Positions 50,499 to 59,658 of a stretch of DNA of 64,000 nucleotides are shown here, in pieces. The notes below the pieces were generated by a model, which saw only the letters and a list, made by a program, of their open reading frames with translations, searched no databases and was not told the DNA's origin. Numbering within the stretch: position 1 is the first letter of the stretch; each line of letters opens with the position of its first letter. The stretch covers positions 1 to 64,000 of the forward strand of contig JAOPYG010000444.1 of the NCBI GenBank assembly GCA_025964685.1, written 5' to 3'. A program made the translations under genes and the position numbers. This DNA is from Actinoallomurus sp. GTDB taxonomy: Bacteria > Actinomycetota > Actinomycetes > Streptosporangiales > Streptosporangiaceae.

Positions 50499-52225
50499 GG
50501 GATCCTCGCGACCACGTGGGTGCCGGTGCCGCGCGGGCTGGAGACGTGCAGGCGGCCGCCGTGCGCCTCGATGCGGTCGCGCAGGCGTCCGAGACCGGGA
50601 CCGTCGCCGTCCGCTCCGCCGGTGCCGTCGTCGAGGACCTCGGCGGTGACGACTCCTCCGGACTGCCGGATGCCGACCTGAAGGTGGATGGTGCCCGCGT
50701 GCTTGTGCGCGTTCGTCAGCGCCTCACTGACGAAGAAGTAGACGGTCTTCTCCACCGTGGCCGGCAGGCGGTGGTCGGGCGCGGTGAGGTGCACGATGAG
50801 GTCCAGGCCGTCGGCGGTCTCCTCGATCGCCGCCGCCAGCCCCGCGTGGGTCAGGGTGTGCGGGTAGACGCCGTGTGCCAGGTCGCGGAGCTCCTGGAGC
50901 GCGTTGGACACGAGCTTGTCGGCCGTGTCCAGGAGTTCGGGCAACTGCGCGGGTTCGGCGTAGCCGACCTTCGACAGGGCGACCCTCAGCGCGCACAGGT
51001 CCTTCTGTGCCCCGTCGTGCAGGTCGGCCACGAGCAGCTGGCGCGCGTCGTAGTCGGCGGTCAGCAGACGGCGCGACAGCATGAGGTTCTCCAGGGCTAG
51101 CTTGCTGATCGCCACCGCGGCGTCGGTCAGGCCGTCGTCGCCGGCCGCGTCGGCGTCGACGACCAGCAGTGCCAGCGGCCTGCCTTCGCGCCCGGTCACC
51201 TTGATGGCCCGGCGGTTCGGTGGCCGGGGCCCGGCGTCGGGGGGCGCCCCGTCCACGGTGAGATAGCCCTTGTCGGCGTCGGACCACACGAGCAGGTCCA
51301 GGTTCGGGTCGCGCAGGTTGTGCCGCAGGAGCTGGCGCAGCAGGCGGGTCGTGGGCTCGGCGTTGTCGAGCACCGACACCAGCGTCGAGAGCCGGGTCAG
51401 CCGCTGCTGCGCGAAGGAGACCAGGAACGCGATCGGCACGCCCAGCTGGGCCATGCCCTGGATCGCGAAGACCTCCTCGTGCGGACCGATCACCGAGGTG
51501 ATGACGACGACAACACCCGAGACGACGGCCGCGAGCATGCCGGCGGCGGCGACCGGCAGGCGTACCGCGCGCTCACGCCGGCCGCCGACACGCACGGTCC
51601 ACAACATCAGGGCGAGGAAGCCGATCGCCAGCAGCGCGCAGCCGGCGATCAGCACGTTGGAGACCACGTCGAAGACCGCGGAGTTCGGCCAGAGGTACGG
51701 CCACCACGTCGCCGACGTGGCGTTCGTCTCGCCGACCCACTGCGGTCGCCCGACGCACACCTGGATCGCCGGGACACCGATCAGCCACGCGGTCATGACC
51801 ACCATGAACCGGCGCCGCCGCCGCCCCATGGCCGACGAGGGGTAGCGCAGGAGCGCCCACGCGGTGAGAACGATCGACAGATAGCCGAACACCGCGGAGT
51901 ACAAGGGCCCTGGGCCCGACACCCACTCATCCGCCCACCGCAGCGGACGCGCCACCCCTGACGCGATCAAGACGTAACCCGTGACTCGCTGTTCCGCATC
52001 CCCTGCCAGGAGCGCCCCCGCTCCGATGGCCCCTGCGGAGACCACGAGATTCACCACGGTCGTCAGTGGGTGCCGGACCCAGAGCCCACCCTCGGCGATC
52101 CCGGGCACCAGCACCGCCAACACCAGCGCTGCCTGTACCGCCACCGGCTTCCACCGCTGTCCACCGGCGGCCCGGACCGCCGGTCGTGACCGCCCGGTCA
52201 TCGTGGACGGAGCCGCGGCCGTCAT
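50489..52225 (-). CDS. NarL-type (HisKA_3) sensor histidine kinase
   Basis: 578 residues. Seven or so N-terminal membrane helices (29-48, 55-75, 82-95, 108-127, 140-158, 187-210, 226-247 and 255-272) form a membrane-embedded sensor. A GAF-like linker (295-390) follows, then phospho-acceptor H403 in VADLHDGAQKDL, and an ATPase domain with SEALTNAHKHA (N box) and DDGTGGADGDGPGLGRLRDRIEAHGG (G boxes). The signal is unknown. The 154-nt upstream gap contains its promoter but no clear hexamers. Confidence 0.93.
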   Translation of the reverse strand: MTAAAPSTMTGRSRPAVRAAGGQRWKPVAVQAALVLAVLVPGIAEGGLWVRHPLTTVVNLVVSAGAIGAGALLAGDAEQRVTGYVLIASGVARPLRWADEWVSGPGPLYSAVFGYLSIVLTAWALLRYPSSAMGRRRRRFMVVMTAWLIGVPAIQVCVGRPQWVGETNATSATWWPYLWPNSAVFDVVSNVLIAGCALLAIGFLALMLWTVRVGGRRERAVRLPVAAAGMLAAVVSGVVVVITSVIGPHEEVFAIQGMAQLGVPIAFLVSFAQQRLTRLSTLVSVLDNAEPTTRLLRQLLRHNLRDPNLDLLVWSDADKGYLTVDGAPPDAGPRPPNRRAIKVTGREGRPLALLVVDADAAGDDGLTDAAVAISKLALENLMLSRRLLTADYDARQLLVADLHDGAQKDLCALRVALSKVGYAEPAQLPELLDTADKLVSNALQELRDLAHGVYPHTLTHAGLAAAIEETADGLDLIVHLTAPDHRLPATVEKTVYFFVSEALTNAHKHAGTIHLQVGIRQSGGVVTAEVLDDGTGGADGDGPGLGRLRDRIEAHGGRLHVSSPRGTGTHVVARIPCV

Positions 52226-52379
52226 GACAACTCCCCTTCTGCCATACCGCCGTCTGACAGTTCCCGGTTTGCCTGGCAGTAGCCTGCCGGTGAATGCGAG
52301 CGATCAGTACCGGGCTAGCCCGGTAGAAGTACCACTAACACTGCGCTAATCCGCGTCGTAGGACTATTCCCCCGGTGAC

Positions 52380-53360
52380 CTAACCGGATATTTCCGGGCG
52401 ATTCTCCGCAATCCAGGCGTCGATCGTTTCCCACCAGTCATAGAGCCACGGCTCCCGATCCTCCTCCGGGATCTCCTCGAAGGGAACCCTCCACCACCGG
52501 GCCCGCAGCGGCCGCTCCAGGGGGATCCGCCGCCAGATGTCGCGGACGGTCATCATGTCGTCGACCCCGGTGTGGGCGACGAAGACGATGTCGGCGCCCG
52601 GTGCGGCGTCGATGGCGGCGAGCGTTCCGGCCGGGTGCGGCGGTAGGACGTTCGCCATCTTCCGTGCGCGTTCCGCCTCGTCTGGGCGGCCCTGCCGGCG
52701 CAGCCTGCGGATCGCCCGTACGCGGCGGCGCGGCGTGAAGTTCCCGCCCTCTGGGAAGATCAGCATCGCGTCCCGTGGGCCGATTCCGGTGGCCAGCCGG
52801 CCGATCTCGGTGACGATCCGCTCACGTGGCGCGCCGCCGGCGGGCACGAAGGCGTTGGGCAGCCGGTTGAACACCACGTCGAGCGCGGGGTCGAGCTGCA
52901 GGGCCGCCTTCATGACGATGCGCGGCCGGCGCCCGTAGACGTTGAGGAGGAAGTGGACGATCAGGAATGAGTCACCGGGTCCGGCATGCCTGCTCAGCAC
53001 GATCACCGGGCGCTCCGCCGCCGCGTTCAGCGGTTCCTGGATCTCGACGACCAGACCGAGCACCCGTGACGCGACCGCGTAGATCCGGCTGACGAACCAT
53101 CCGCAGAGGGCGTAGTGCCGTTCCCGGCCGGTCGTGCGGCGTCCACCGGTGACCCACAGGACGAGAGAGGCCGCGAGTACGGCGCACTCCATCGCGAGCC
53201 ACGACACCGCGACCGCCGCGACCCGCAGGAAACGGTGGCGTCCACGCGAGAAGACGACGCCGGCGAGGAGGAGCAGCGGCGACGCCGCCACCACCACGAC
53301 AGCGATCGCGATCAGCAGCGGGACAAGGATCAGGCGCCTGAGGAAACGCGGCGGGATCAC
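52380..53360 (-). CDS. 1-acylglycerol-3-phosphate acyltransferase-like protein (PlsC family)
   Basis: 326 residues. One or two N-terminal membrane helices (10-37, 48-71), then the acyltransferase motifs: SRHAGPGDSF (H125-x4-D130) and IFPEGGNFTPRRR (202-213). The first motif has H-A-G-P-G-D, which is unusual in the first variable positions but keeps the catalytic H and D. It would acylate lysophosphatidate or another lysolipid. It starts 18 nt after the patatin gene, so a lipid hydrolase and a lipid acyltransferase are made together. Confidence 0.9.
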   Translation of the reverse strand: MIPPRFLRRLILVPLLIAIAVVVVAASPLLLLAGVVFSRGRHRFLRVAAVAVSWLAMECAVLAASLVLWVTGGRRTTGRERHYALCGWFVSRIYAVASRVLGLVVEIQEPLNAAAERPVIVLSRHAGPGDSFLIVHFLLNVYGRRPRIVMKAALQLDPALDVVFNRLPNAFVPAGGAPRERIVTEIGRLATGIGPRDAMLIFPEGGNFTPRRRVRAIRRLRRQGRPDEAERARKMANVLPPHPAGTLAAIDAAPGADIVFVAHTGVDDMMTVRDIWRRIPLERPLRARWWRVPFEEIPEEDREPWLYDWWETIDAWIAENRPEISG

Positions 53361-53378
53361 GAGGCCGCTCCCCGCGGA

Positions 53379-54203
53379 TCACTCACCCGCGAGGTAAGCG
53401 CTGCTCGCCGCGTAGGCCCGGTCGATGTTGGCCCCGACGCGCGAAGAGTCCCGGTAACGCAGTTGGGACAGGCCCGTACCCTGTCCGGTCGCTCCGGTGG
53501 GGAGGACGTGGACGGTCACGTCGTCGGGCAGCTCCGCCATCTCCTCGGCGAACCGGTGCCGCCGGGCGATCTCGAAGGCGACCAGCCCGACCTGCCAGGG
53601 CCTGGTCGGGGCGGTGAGGGGGACCTCCACGCGGCCGACCTGCAGCACGTAGATCGTCCGTGCGCCCTCACGCAGCGCGCGGCCGATCGGGATGCTGTGC
53701 ACCAGCCCGCCGTCGTAGAAGTGCTCGTCGCCGATGCGGACCGGCGGGAGGATCCCGGGGACCGCGCAGGACGCCAGCACCGCCGGGACGATCGGGCCGC
53801 GGGTGAACCACCGCGCCTCGGCGCGCTCGATGTTGGCGGCCACGCAGTGGAAGGGCACCGCCAGGTCCTCGATCCGGTCGGCGGGGATCAGCGCCTCCAG
53901 CGCCGTGGCCAGCAGGCCCGTGGAGTGCAGATGGGTGCCGGAGCGGAGCAGCGTCGACACGCGGCTCAGGAACGAGCCGGCGAACACCGAACCCGCACCG
54001 TCCCCCTGCCACGCCTGGGTCAGCAGGTCGGCCGCGTCCGCGGGATCGGATGCCACGAAGGCGCCGTTGAACGCGCCCACCGACGTGCCGACGACCAGAT
54101 CGGGCCGGACGCCCGCCTCGGCGAGCGCCCGGAGCATGCCCACTTCGTGAGCGCCCAGCAGACCGCCGCCACCCAGCACGAACGCGGTTTTGGGATGTTC
54201 CAC
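53379..54203 (-). CDS. Patatin-like phospholipase
   Basis: 274 residues. Oxyanion loop FVLGGGGLLGAHEVG (8-22), nucleophile S41 in VVGTSVGAFNG (G-x-S-x-G), and catalytic D164 in FYDGGLVHSIP. The Ser-Asp dyad is intact, so it should be an active acyl hydrolase of membrane lipids. No signal peptide or fused sensor domain. Upstream in the same direction are the cyclase-like and NB-ARC-TPR genes, with a 99-nt gap that may hold its own promoter. Patatins are common effectors in nucleotide-signal defence systems. Confidence 0.92.
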   Translation of the reverse strand: MEHPKTAFVLGGGGLLGAHEVGMLRALAEAGVRPDLVVGTSVGAFNGAFVASDPADAADLLTQAWQGDGAGSVFAGSFLSRVSTLLRSGTHLHSTGLLATALEALIPADRIEDLAVPFHCVAANIERAEARWFTRGPIVPAVLASCAVPGILPPVRIGDEHFYDGGLVHSIPIGRALREGARTIYVLQVGRVEVPLTAPTRPWQVGLVAFEIARRHRFAEEMAELPDDVTVHVLPTGATGQGTGLSQLRYRDSSRVGANIDRAYAASSAYLAGE

Positions 54204-54302
54204 ATCTTCTCCCGTCGAAAGACCACAACCCCTCTTACCCCGATCAGGCCGATCGATGACCGGAAGCGCGGATGCTCGGCCGACCCTACGCCGAAGGCCC
54301 GG

Positions 54303-55130
54303 TCACGGGCGGTCGACGAACTTGCTGCCGATGACGAGGTCGCCGTCGATGTGGACCTGACCGTCGAAGCGGGTGATCGGGGGTGGCGTGGCAGTGCTGG
54401 GAGGGGGCAGGGCGGGCTGTGGGGCCGCGATGATGGCCTGGTGTCCCGCCACGTGCATCCAGGCGGTGATCTGCGACTCCTTCACGCGGAAACTCACCCG
54501 GGTGAACGTCGTGGGATCGAGCAGGCCCGTGTCGCTGCTCAGTGCCGTGGTGAACACGTGCTCCGACGTCATGAACGCCAGGTCGGCGCCGGACGCCCGC
54601 AGCGCCTCGCGCAGCGGCGGGGCGTCCAGCATGCGCGCGGTGTGGATGATGGCGTCTCCGTTGAGTCCTTCGGCGTCGCGGGTCACCGGGCCGACGTGCA
54701 GTGCGGCGCGGAGTCCGATGCGCACGGACTCGGTGGCCCGCCGGTTGTGGCGTCGTAGTTCGGCGGCCAGGACGGCGAGCAGGGGATCGGCGACCGCCCG
54801 TGTCGGCACGTCGGGAGGCACGATCACCAGGACGCCGTCGCCGCGGTCCTCGTGGTAGCAGGCTGCCCAGGACACGCCGGACCTCTCGAACGCGGCGCGC
54901 AGCATCGCGTACAGGCGGTCGCGGACCAGCCGGCGGTCCGCCTCGGTCCGGCAGGGCGCGCTGAAGGCGGCCACGTCGGTGTAGAGGACCGAGCAGTTGA
55001 GCGAGGACCAGGCCGGCGCCTCCTGCGGATGACGCCGGGTGTCCGGGCGCCGTCCGGCCGCGAGTGTCAGGGCAGGGTGCGAGGACACCCCGCGGTGCCG
55101 GTCATCGAGCACTCGGCTCACCTCCGTCAT
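54303..55130 (-). CDS. Class III nucleotidyl-cyclase-like protein with altered catalytic residues
   Basis: 275 residues with a cyclase-homology domain (45-230). Metal-binding aspartates are kept: D52 in VLYTDVAAFS and D98 in EDRGDGVLV. The residue that normally recognises adenine (Lys, three before GD) is E94, the second base-specifying position is G155, and the transition-state Asn is I162 (in NGDAIIHTAR), while R166 is kept. Substrate is therefore not predictable, or the domain is inactive. The C-terminus has FDGQVHIDGDLVIGSKFV (255-272), a motif also found at residues 24-41 of the adjacent NB-ARC protein. The gene starts 27 nt after that gene. Confidence 0.82.
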   Translation of the reverse strand: MTEVSRVLDDRHRGVSSHPALTLAAGRRPDTRRHPQEAPAWSSLNCSVLYTDVAAFSAPCRTEADRRLVRDRLYAMLRAAFERSGVSWAACYHEDRGDGVLVIVPPDVPTRAVADPLLAVLAAELRRHNRRATESVRIGLRAALHVGPVTRDAEGLNGDAIIHTARMLDAPPLREALRASGADLAFMTSEHVFTTALSSDTGLLDPTTFTRVSFRVKESQITAWMHVAGHQAIIAAPQPALPPPSTATPPPITRFDGQVHIDGDLVIGSKFVDRP

Positions 55131-55157
55131 GTGGTTCGCCGCCTGCCGGCCGCCGCG

Positions 55158-58100
55158 TCACCGTGTCCCCAGTTCGACGTATGCGACGCCCGGCGTGGAG
55201 TCGAGCAGGCGCTGGGCCTTCTCCATGCCCTCCCGGTTTCCGGTGCTCCCGCAGACGGTGATCGCCTGGGCGAAGTACTCCCTGGCCGCGTCGCGCCGGG
55301 AGAGCGCGAGGTGGACCTCGCCGAGGAGGATCAGGCTGAGTCCCCGCCCCCACTGGTCGCCGATGTCGCTCTGGATGCCCAGCGCCTCGCCTGCGGGGCC
55401 GAGGGCACGCTCGTGCTCCCCGGCCTCGATATGGATGCGGGAGATGTTGTCGAGCGTGTCGGCGGCACCGCGCCGGTCGCCGATCCGCTCACGTACGGCG
55501 AGTGCCTGCCGGGCGTAGTCGTGCGCGCGGTCGAGATCGCCCATCCGCCGCATCAGGCGCGCCATGGTGTTGAGACAGTCGCCTTCGCCGTGCCGGTCGC
55601 CGATCTCACGGCGCAGGGCCAGCGCCTGGACGGCATGGTCGAGTGCCCGCGGGTACCGCCGGTGGAACCGGTGGATCCGCGCCAGCAGATCGAGGACCTC
55701 GCCCTGGCCGTGCCGGTCGCCGGTCTCCCGGCGAATGCGCAGTGACTCCGCGGCGTCGGCGAGTGCGCTCTCCTCGTCGCCGAGCCGCCAGCGTGCGTGG
55801 GCGAGCGTGCACAGGCTTTCCGCCTCACCGTGCCGATGGCCGATCCGCCGATGCAGGTCCAGGGCCTGTTCGGCGAGTGCGACCGCACGCTGGTTCCGGC
55901 CCAGCCGGCGGTGGGCGTGCGACAGGGTGTTGAGGGTCTCGGCCTGACCGCGCCGGTCGTCGAGCCCGGTACGGATGCGCAGCGCACGCTCGGCGAAGTC
56001 GAGTGCCTTGTCGTAGCGGGCGAGCAGATAGTGGATCCGGGCGAGGTTGTCCCACGCCGCGCTCTCCGCGCCCCGGTCGCCGATCGCCTGCTGGATCCGG
56101 ATCGCCTTGCGCGCGTGGCGCACCGCCGTCATGTACGCAGCCTGGTAGCGCGAGACGGTGGCGAGCGCGTCGAGGGTCCGGCCCTCCGCGGCCAGGTCAC
56201 CGATGCTGCGTTGGATGCGCAGCGCCGCCTTCAGCCGGCTCGACGCCGTCGCGTAGCGGGCCGACCCGCAGTGCACGAGCCCGATCGCGTGAAGGGTCTC
56301 GGCCTCGCAGGAGGAGTCACCGGCGGCTCGCTGGATGCCGAGCGCCCGGCCCAGGTCACCGAGGGCGTCGTCGTGGTGGCCGAGGTGCCAGCGGACCCGC
56401 CCGATCAGCGTGAGCGACTCGGCCTCGCCCGCCCGGTCCTCGATCTCCCTTTTGACGCGCAACGCGTCCCGTGCGATGCGCAGGGCTTCGGCGTACTCCG
56501 CCTGCCTACGGTTGATGTGCGCCAGGGTGAGCAGGTCATCGCTCTCGCCGTGCCGGTCACCGATCCGCCTGCAGATCGCGAGCGACTCCAGCGCGCACGA
56601 ACGCGCCCGGTCATAGCGTGCCGACCGGGAGTGGACGCGGGCGAGGACGTAGAGGGTGTGGCTGATTCCGCCGAGGTCGCCGATGTCGCGCTGGATGGCC
56701 AGGGCCTCCTCCGCCCGGGCGCGCGCCTTGTCGTGTGAGCCCTGGTGCCACAGGAGCAGCGCCATCATCGCGGTGCTCTCCGCGATCCCGCGGCGATCGC
56801 CGGTCTCGCGGCGGATCCACAGCGACTCCTCCACCCGCTCGGCGGCCTCCCGGTACTCCGCCCTGCGGATGTGGATCTGGGCCATGACGTCCAGGGTCAC
56901 TCCCTGGCCGGAACGGTCGCTGATCTCGCGCTGGTTCCGGAGCGCCCTGGTGGCGTTCCCCATCGCGTTCCGGTGGTCGCCCGTCCGGCACTGGATCCGG
57001 GCGATGGTGCTCTGGCTCTCCCCGACGCCGAACCGGTCGCCGCTCCTGTGGCGGACGGCGAGCGCGGCGCGGGCATGCGCCAGGGCCGCGGCGTACTCAC
57101 CGGCGCTGTGTTCGATCTCGGCGAGGTTGTTCAGCGACTCTCCCAGCCCGTACCGGTCCTTCAGCTGCTCCTGCAGGGCCAGGGCGTGCTCGGCGTCCCG
57201 GCGGGCGTCCGTGTGCCGCCCGAGCCGCCGCTCGATGAGGGCGATGACGTTGAGCGTCGACGCCACGCCGCACTTGTCGCCGATCCGCCGCCGGATCGCC
57301 AGGGCGCGCCGCGCGTGGCCGATCGCCTCGTCGTACTTTCCCGAGTCGTGCTGGATCGTGGCGATCGTCGCCAGTGACTCACCCTCGCGGTGCTGGTCGG
57401 TGATGTCCTGGGAGATGCGCAGGGCGTCGAAGGCACTGCCCAGCGCGGCCGGGTAGTCGCCCAGCTTGCGGAGGATGTGCGCGCGGCTGCAGAGGCTCAT
57501 GGCCAGCCCGGCGAGGTCGCGGATGTCCTCGCGGATCCGCACGGCGTCCGCCGCGTGGCGCAGCGCGTCCGCCGAGCGTCCCATCCGCCGCAGGATGCGG
57601 GACAGGGTGTCCAGTGACTCGCCCTGGCCACGCCGGTCACCGATCCGCTCGCGTACGGCCAGTGCGCGCTCCGCGTAGTGGAGCGCGCGGTCGCAGCGGC
57701 CGAGGCGGCGCAGTGCCCGCGAGACCGTCTCGAGTGCGTCGGCCTCACCGGGCCCGTTGGCGAGCGCGCGGTGGATGCGCAGGGACTCACGGGCGTGGCG
57801 CAGCGCGACGCGATAGCGGGCGCGCCGCCAGTGGACCTGGGCGATCTTCTCCAGCCCTTCCGCGACGCCGTGCCGGTCGGCGCTCGCGATGAAGATCCGC
57901 AGGGCCTTGGTGCCGTACTCCAGCGCCTCGTCATAGCGGCTCCGCGAGCGTTCGACGCGCGACATCGTGTTGAGCGCCCAGCCGGCTCGACGGTGTTCGC
58001 CCAGCGCGGTGAAGGTCTCATACGCGGCCTGGGCGTCACGGCTCGCGTCGGCGTATCTTCCCAGGTCACAGCGCACGACGGCGAGATGGTCGAGCATCAG

Positions 58101-59588
58101 GGCCTCGGACCGGCGGTCGCCGGCCGACCGTGCCGCGGCGAGGCCGAGCTCGTGGATCTCGATGTTGTCGCTGTTGTGCCTGTCGCGCCGCAGGAAGGGG
58201 AACAGGGCGTCGGCCAGTTCCCAGGCGAGGGCCCACTCGCCCATCTCGGCGGCCTGGCGGGTGGCGGCCACCAGACCGGCGCGTTCGGCGTCGAGCCACG
58301 CCAGACACGCCTCGATGCCTCCTGCCGGGCCGATGGCGGCGGCGTCGTTCACCGGCGCGGCGAGCGCGGCCGCGGCGGCGCGCGCGGAGTTCAGGTACCA
58401 GCTCTGCAGCCGCCGGATCGCCGCGCCGCTCTCCCCGTCGTCCTCGATGGCCAGCCGTTCCCTGGCGTACTCACCGAGCAGTTCGTGCAGCCTCAGGCGG
58501 CCAGGAGTGCGCTGTTCGACGAGATGCCGGCGGAGGAGCTGACGGGCGAGGCGTCGCGCCGTGGGGGCGGAGATGGCGAGCAGCGTGGCGACGCAATCCA
58601 CGCTGAAGTCCGGACCCGGTATCAGGCCGAGCATCCGGAAGGCGCGCCGCTGCCGGGCGTCCAGGTTGTCATAGGACACGTCGAAGGCCGAGCGGACCGC
58701 GAGGCTGGGGTCACCGTCGATCTCCAGGGTGTCGAGCCGGGCGCCGGTCAGCTCCTCGACCAGTTCGGCCACCGAGTGGAAGGGACCCGTCGCCAGCCCG
58801 GCGGCCGCGATCCGGATGGCCAGCGGCAGCCGTGCGCACGACTCGGCGAGCGCGGTCGCGGCCCGCGGCTCGGCCTCGCCGCGTTCGGCGCCGATGAGAT
58901 GCCCGGCGAGCTCGCGGGAGTCGTCGAGGGACAGCGGGTGGACGGGTACGGAGATCGCCCCGTAGCGCGCCACCAGCCCTTCCAGGTGAGTACGGCTGGT
59001 GACCACGACGAGGCAGCCCGCGCCGCCGGGCAGCAGCGGGATGATCTGTTCGATGCTCGCGGCGTTGTCGAGCACTACGAGGACCTTTCGATCCGCGAGG
59101 AGTGAGCGGTAGAGCGCGGCTCGCGGCGCCTCGTCGCCCGGGATGTCGACGGTGGCCATGCCGAGTGCCTGTAGTAGCCAGAAGAGCATGCGGCTGGGCG
59201 CGACCGCCCGCCTGGCCGAAGGCCCCTGCAGATCGAGGAAGATCTGGCCGTCGGGGAAGCCGGCCGCCGTCCGGTGCGCCCATTGGACGGCCAGCGAGGT
59301 CTTGCCGACGCCGGCCATGCCGTGGACCTCCACGAGGGCGACCGAGGAGCGGGCCGACCGCAGTGCGGCGTCCATCGCCGACAGTTCCGCGTCCCGGCCC
59401 ACGAACGTGTCCGGCGCCATCGGCAGCTGCCAGATCGGGGGCGTCAGCCGCTGCGCGGCCTGCTGGACCACCTTCACTCCGGCGACGAGGTCGCCCTGGG
59501 CTCGCACCGGTCCGTTGAACCATGTGCCTCCTTGTTCGAGCGCGTTGCCGTCTCCGCGATACCGCGGGTCGTCGTCGTCCCGTCGCAT
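55158..59588 (-). CDS. Giant NB-ARC (STAND) ATPase with 24 tandem TPRs
   Basis: 1476 residues from ATG 59588, with GGGAG 6 nt upstream. Residues 24-41 (FNGPVRAQGDLVAGVKVV) match the C-terminal motif of the neighbouring cyclase-like protein. NB-ARC: Walker A GMAGVGKTSLA (90-100), Walker B KVLVVLDNA (168-176), CARLPLAIRIA (GLPL-like, 251-261), and a winged-helix region to about 390. A linker follows, then 24 TPRs of exactly 40 residues (499-1458) and an 18-residue tail. STAND ATPases stay off until ligand binding to the repeat arm allows oligomerisation. It lacks a fused effector, so the effector is probably the adjacent cyclase-like or lipase protein. Confidence 0.92.
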   Translation of the reverse strand: MRRDDDDPRYRGDGNALEQGGTWFNGPVRAQGDLVAGVKVVQQAAQRLTPPIWQLPMAPDTFVGRDAELSAMDAALRSARSSVALVEVHGMAGVGKTSLAVQWAHRTAAGFPDGQIFLDLQGPSARRAVAPSRMLFWLLQALGMATVDIPGDEAPRAALYRSLLADRKVLVVLDNAASIEQIIPLLPGGAGCLVVVTSRTHLEGLVARYGAISVPVHPLSLDDSRELAGHLIGAERGEAEPRAATALAESCARLPLAIRIAAAGLATGPFHSVAELVEELTGARLDTLEIDGDPSLAVRSAFDVSYDNLDARQRRAFRMLGLIPGPDFSVDCVATLLAISAPTARRLARQLLRRHLVEQRTPGRLRLHELLGEYARERLAIEDDGESGAAIRRLQSWYLNSARAAAAALAAPVNDAAAIGPAGGIEACLAWLDAERAGLVAATRQAAEMGEWALAWELADALFPFLRRDRHNSDNIEIHELGLAAARSAGDRRSEALMLDHLAVVRCDLGRYADASRDAQAAYETFTALGEHRRAGWALNTMSRVERSRSRYDEALEYGTKALRIFIASADRHGVAEGLEKIAQVHWRRARYRVALRHARESLRIHRALANGPGEADALETVSRALRRLGRCDRALHYAERALAVRERIGDRRGQGESLDTLSRILRRMGRSADALRHAADAVRIREDIRDLAGLAMSLCSRAHILRKLGDYPAALGSAFDALRISQDITDQHREGESLATIATIQHDSGKYDEAIGHARRALAIRRRIGDKCGVASTLNVIALIERRLGRHTDARRDAEHALALQEQLKDRYGLGESLNNLAEIEHSAGEYAAALAHARAALAVRHRSGDRFGVGESQSTIARIQCRTGDHRNAMGNATRALRNQREISDRSGQGVTLDVMAQIHIRRAEYREAAERVEESLWIRRETGDRRGIAESTAMMALLLWHQGSHDKARARAEEALAIQRDIGDLGGISHTLYVLARVHSRSARYDRARSCALESLAICRRIGDRHGESDDLLTLAHINRRQAEYAEALRIARDALRVKREIEDRAGEAESLTLIGRVRWHLGHHDDALGDLGRALGIQRAAGDSSCEAETLHAIGLVHCGSARYATASSRLKAALRIQRSIGDLAAEGRTLDALATVSRYQAAYMTAVRHARKAIRIQQAIGDRGAESAAWDNLARIHYLLARYDKALDFAERALRIRTGLDDRRGQAETLNTLSHAHRRLGRNQRAVALAEQALDLHRRIGHRHGEAESLCTLAHARWRLGDEESALADAAESLRIRRETGDRHGQGEVLDLLARIHRFHRRYPRALDHAVQALALRREIGDRHGEGDCLNTMARLMRRMGDLDRAHDYARQALAVRERIGDRRGAADTLDNISRIHIEAGEHERALGPAGEALGIQSDIGDQWGRGLSLILLGEVHLALSRRDAAREYFAQAITVCGSTGNREGMEKAQRLLDSTPGVAYVELGTR
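55215..58094 (-). repeat. 24 x 120-bp coding tandem repeat (TPR array)
   Basis: Each unit encodes 40 residues with the pattern L-x-x-[LI]-[AS]-x-[IV]-x(10)-A-x(7)-A-L-x-I-x-x-x-I-G-D-R-x-G-x-[GA]-[ED]-[ST]. The reading frame shows no insertion or deletion over 2880 bp. Units are diverged in sequence. Confidence 0.9.
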
Positions 59589-59658
59589 GGCCACTCCCGA
59601 TTCGCGCGCCACTCCTGCGACCAGAACAGGCCAGACTCCGGCGCTGTGTCACCCGCCA

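Noticed and set aside
55215-58094. Possible CRISPR or satellite array because of regular 120-bp spacing
   Set aside because: The periodicity is a continuous coding frame of 40-residue TPRs with no identical repeats or spacers.
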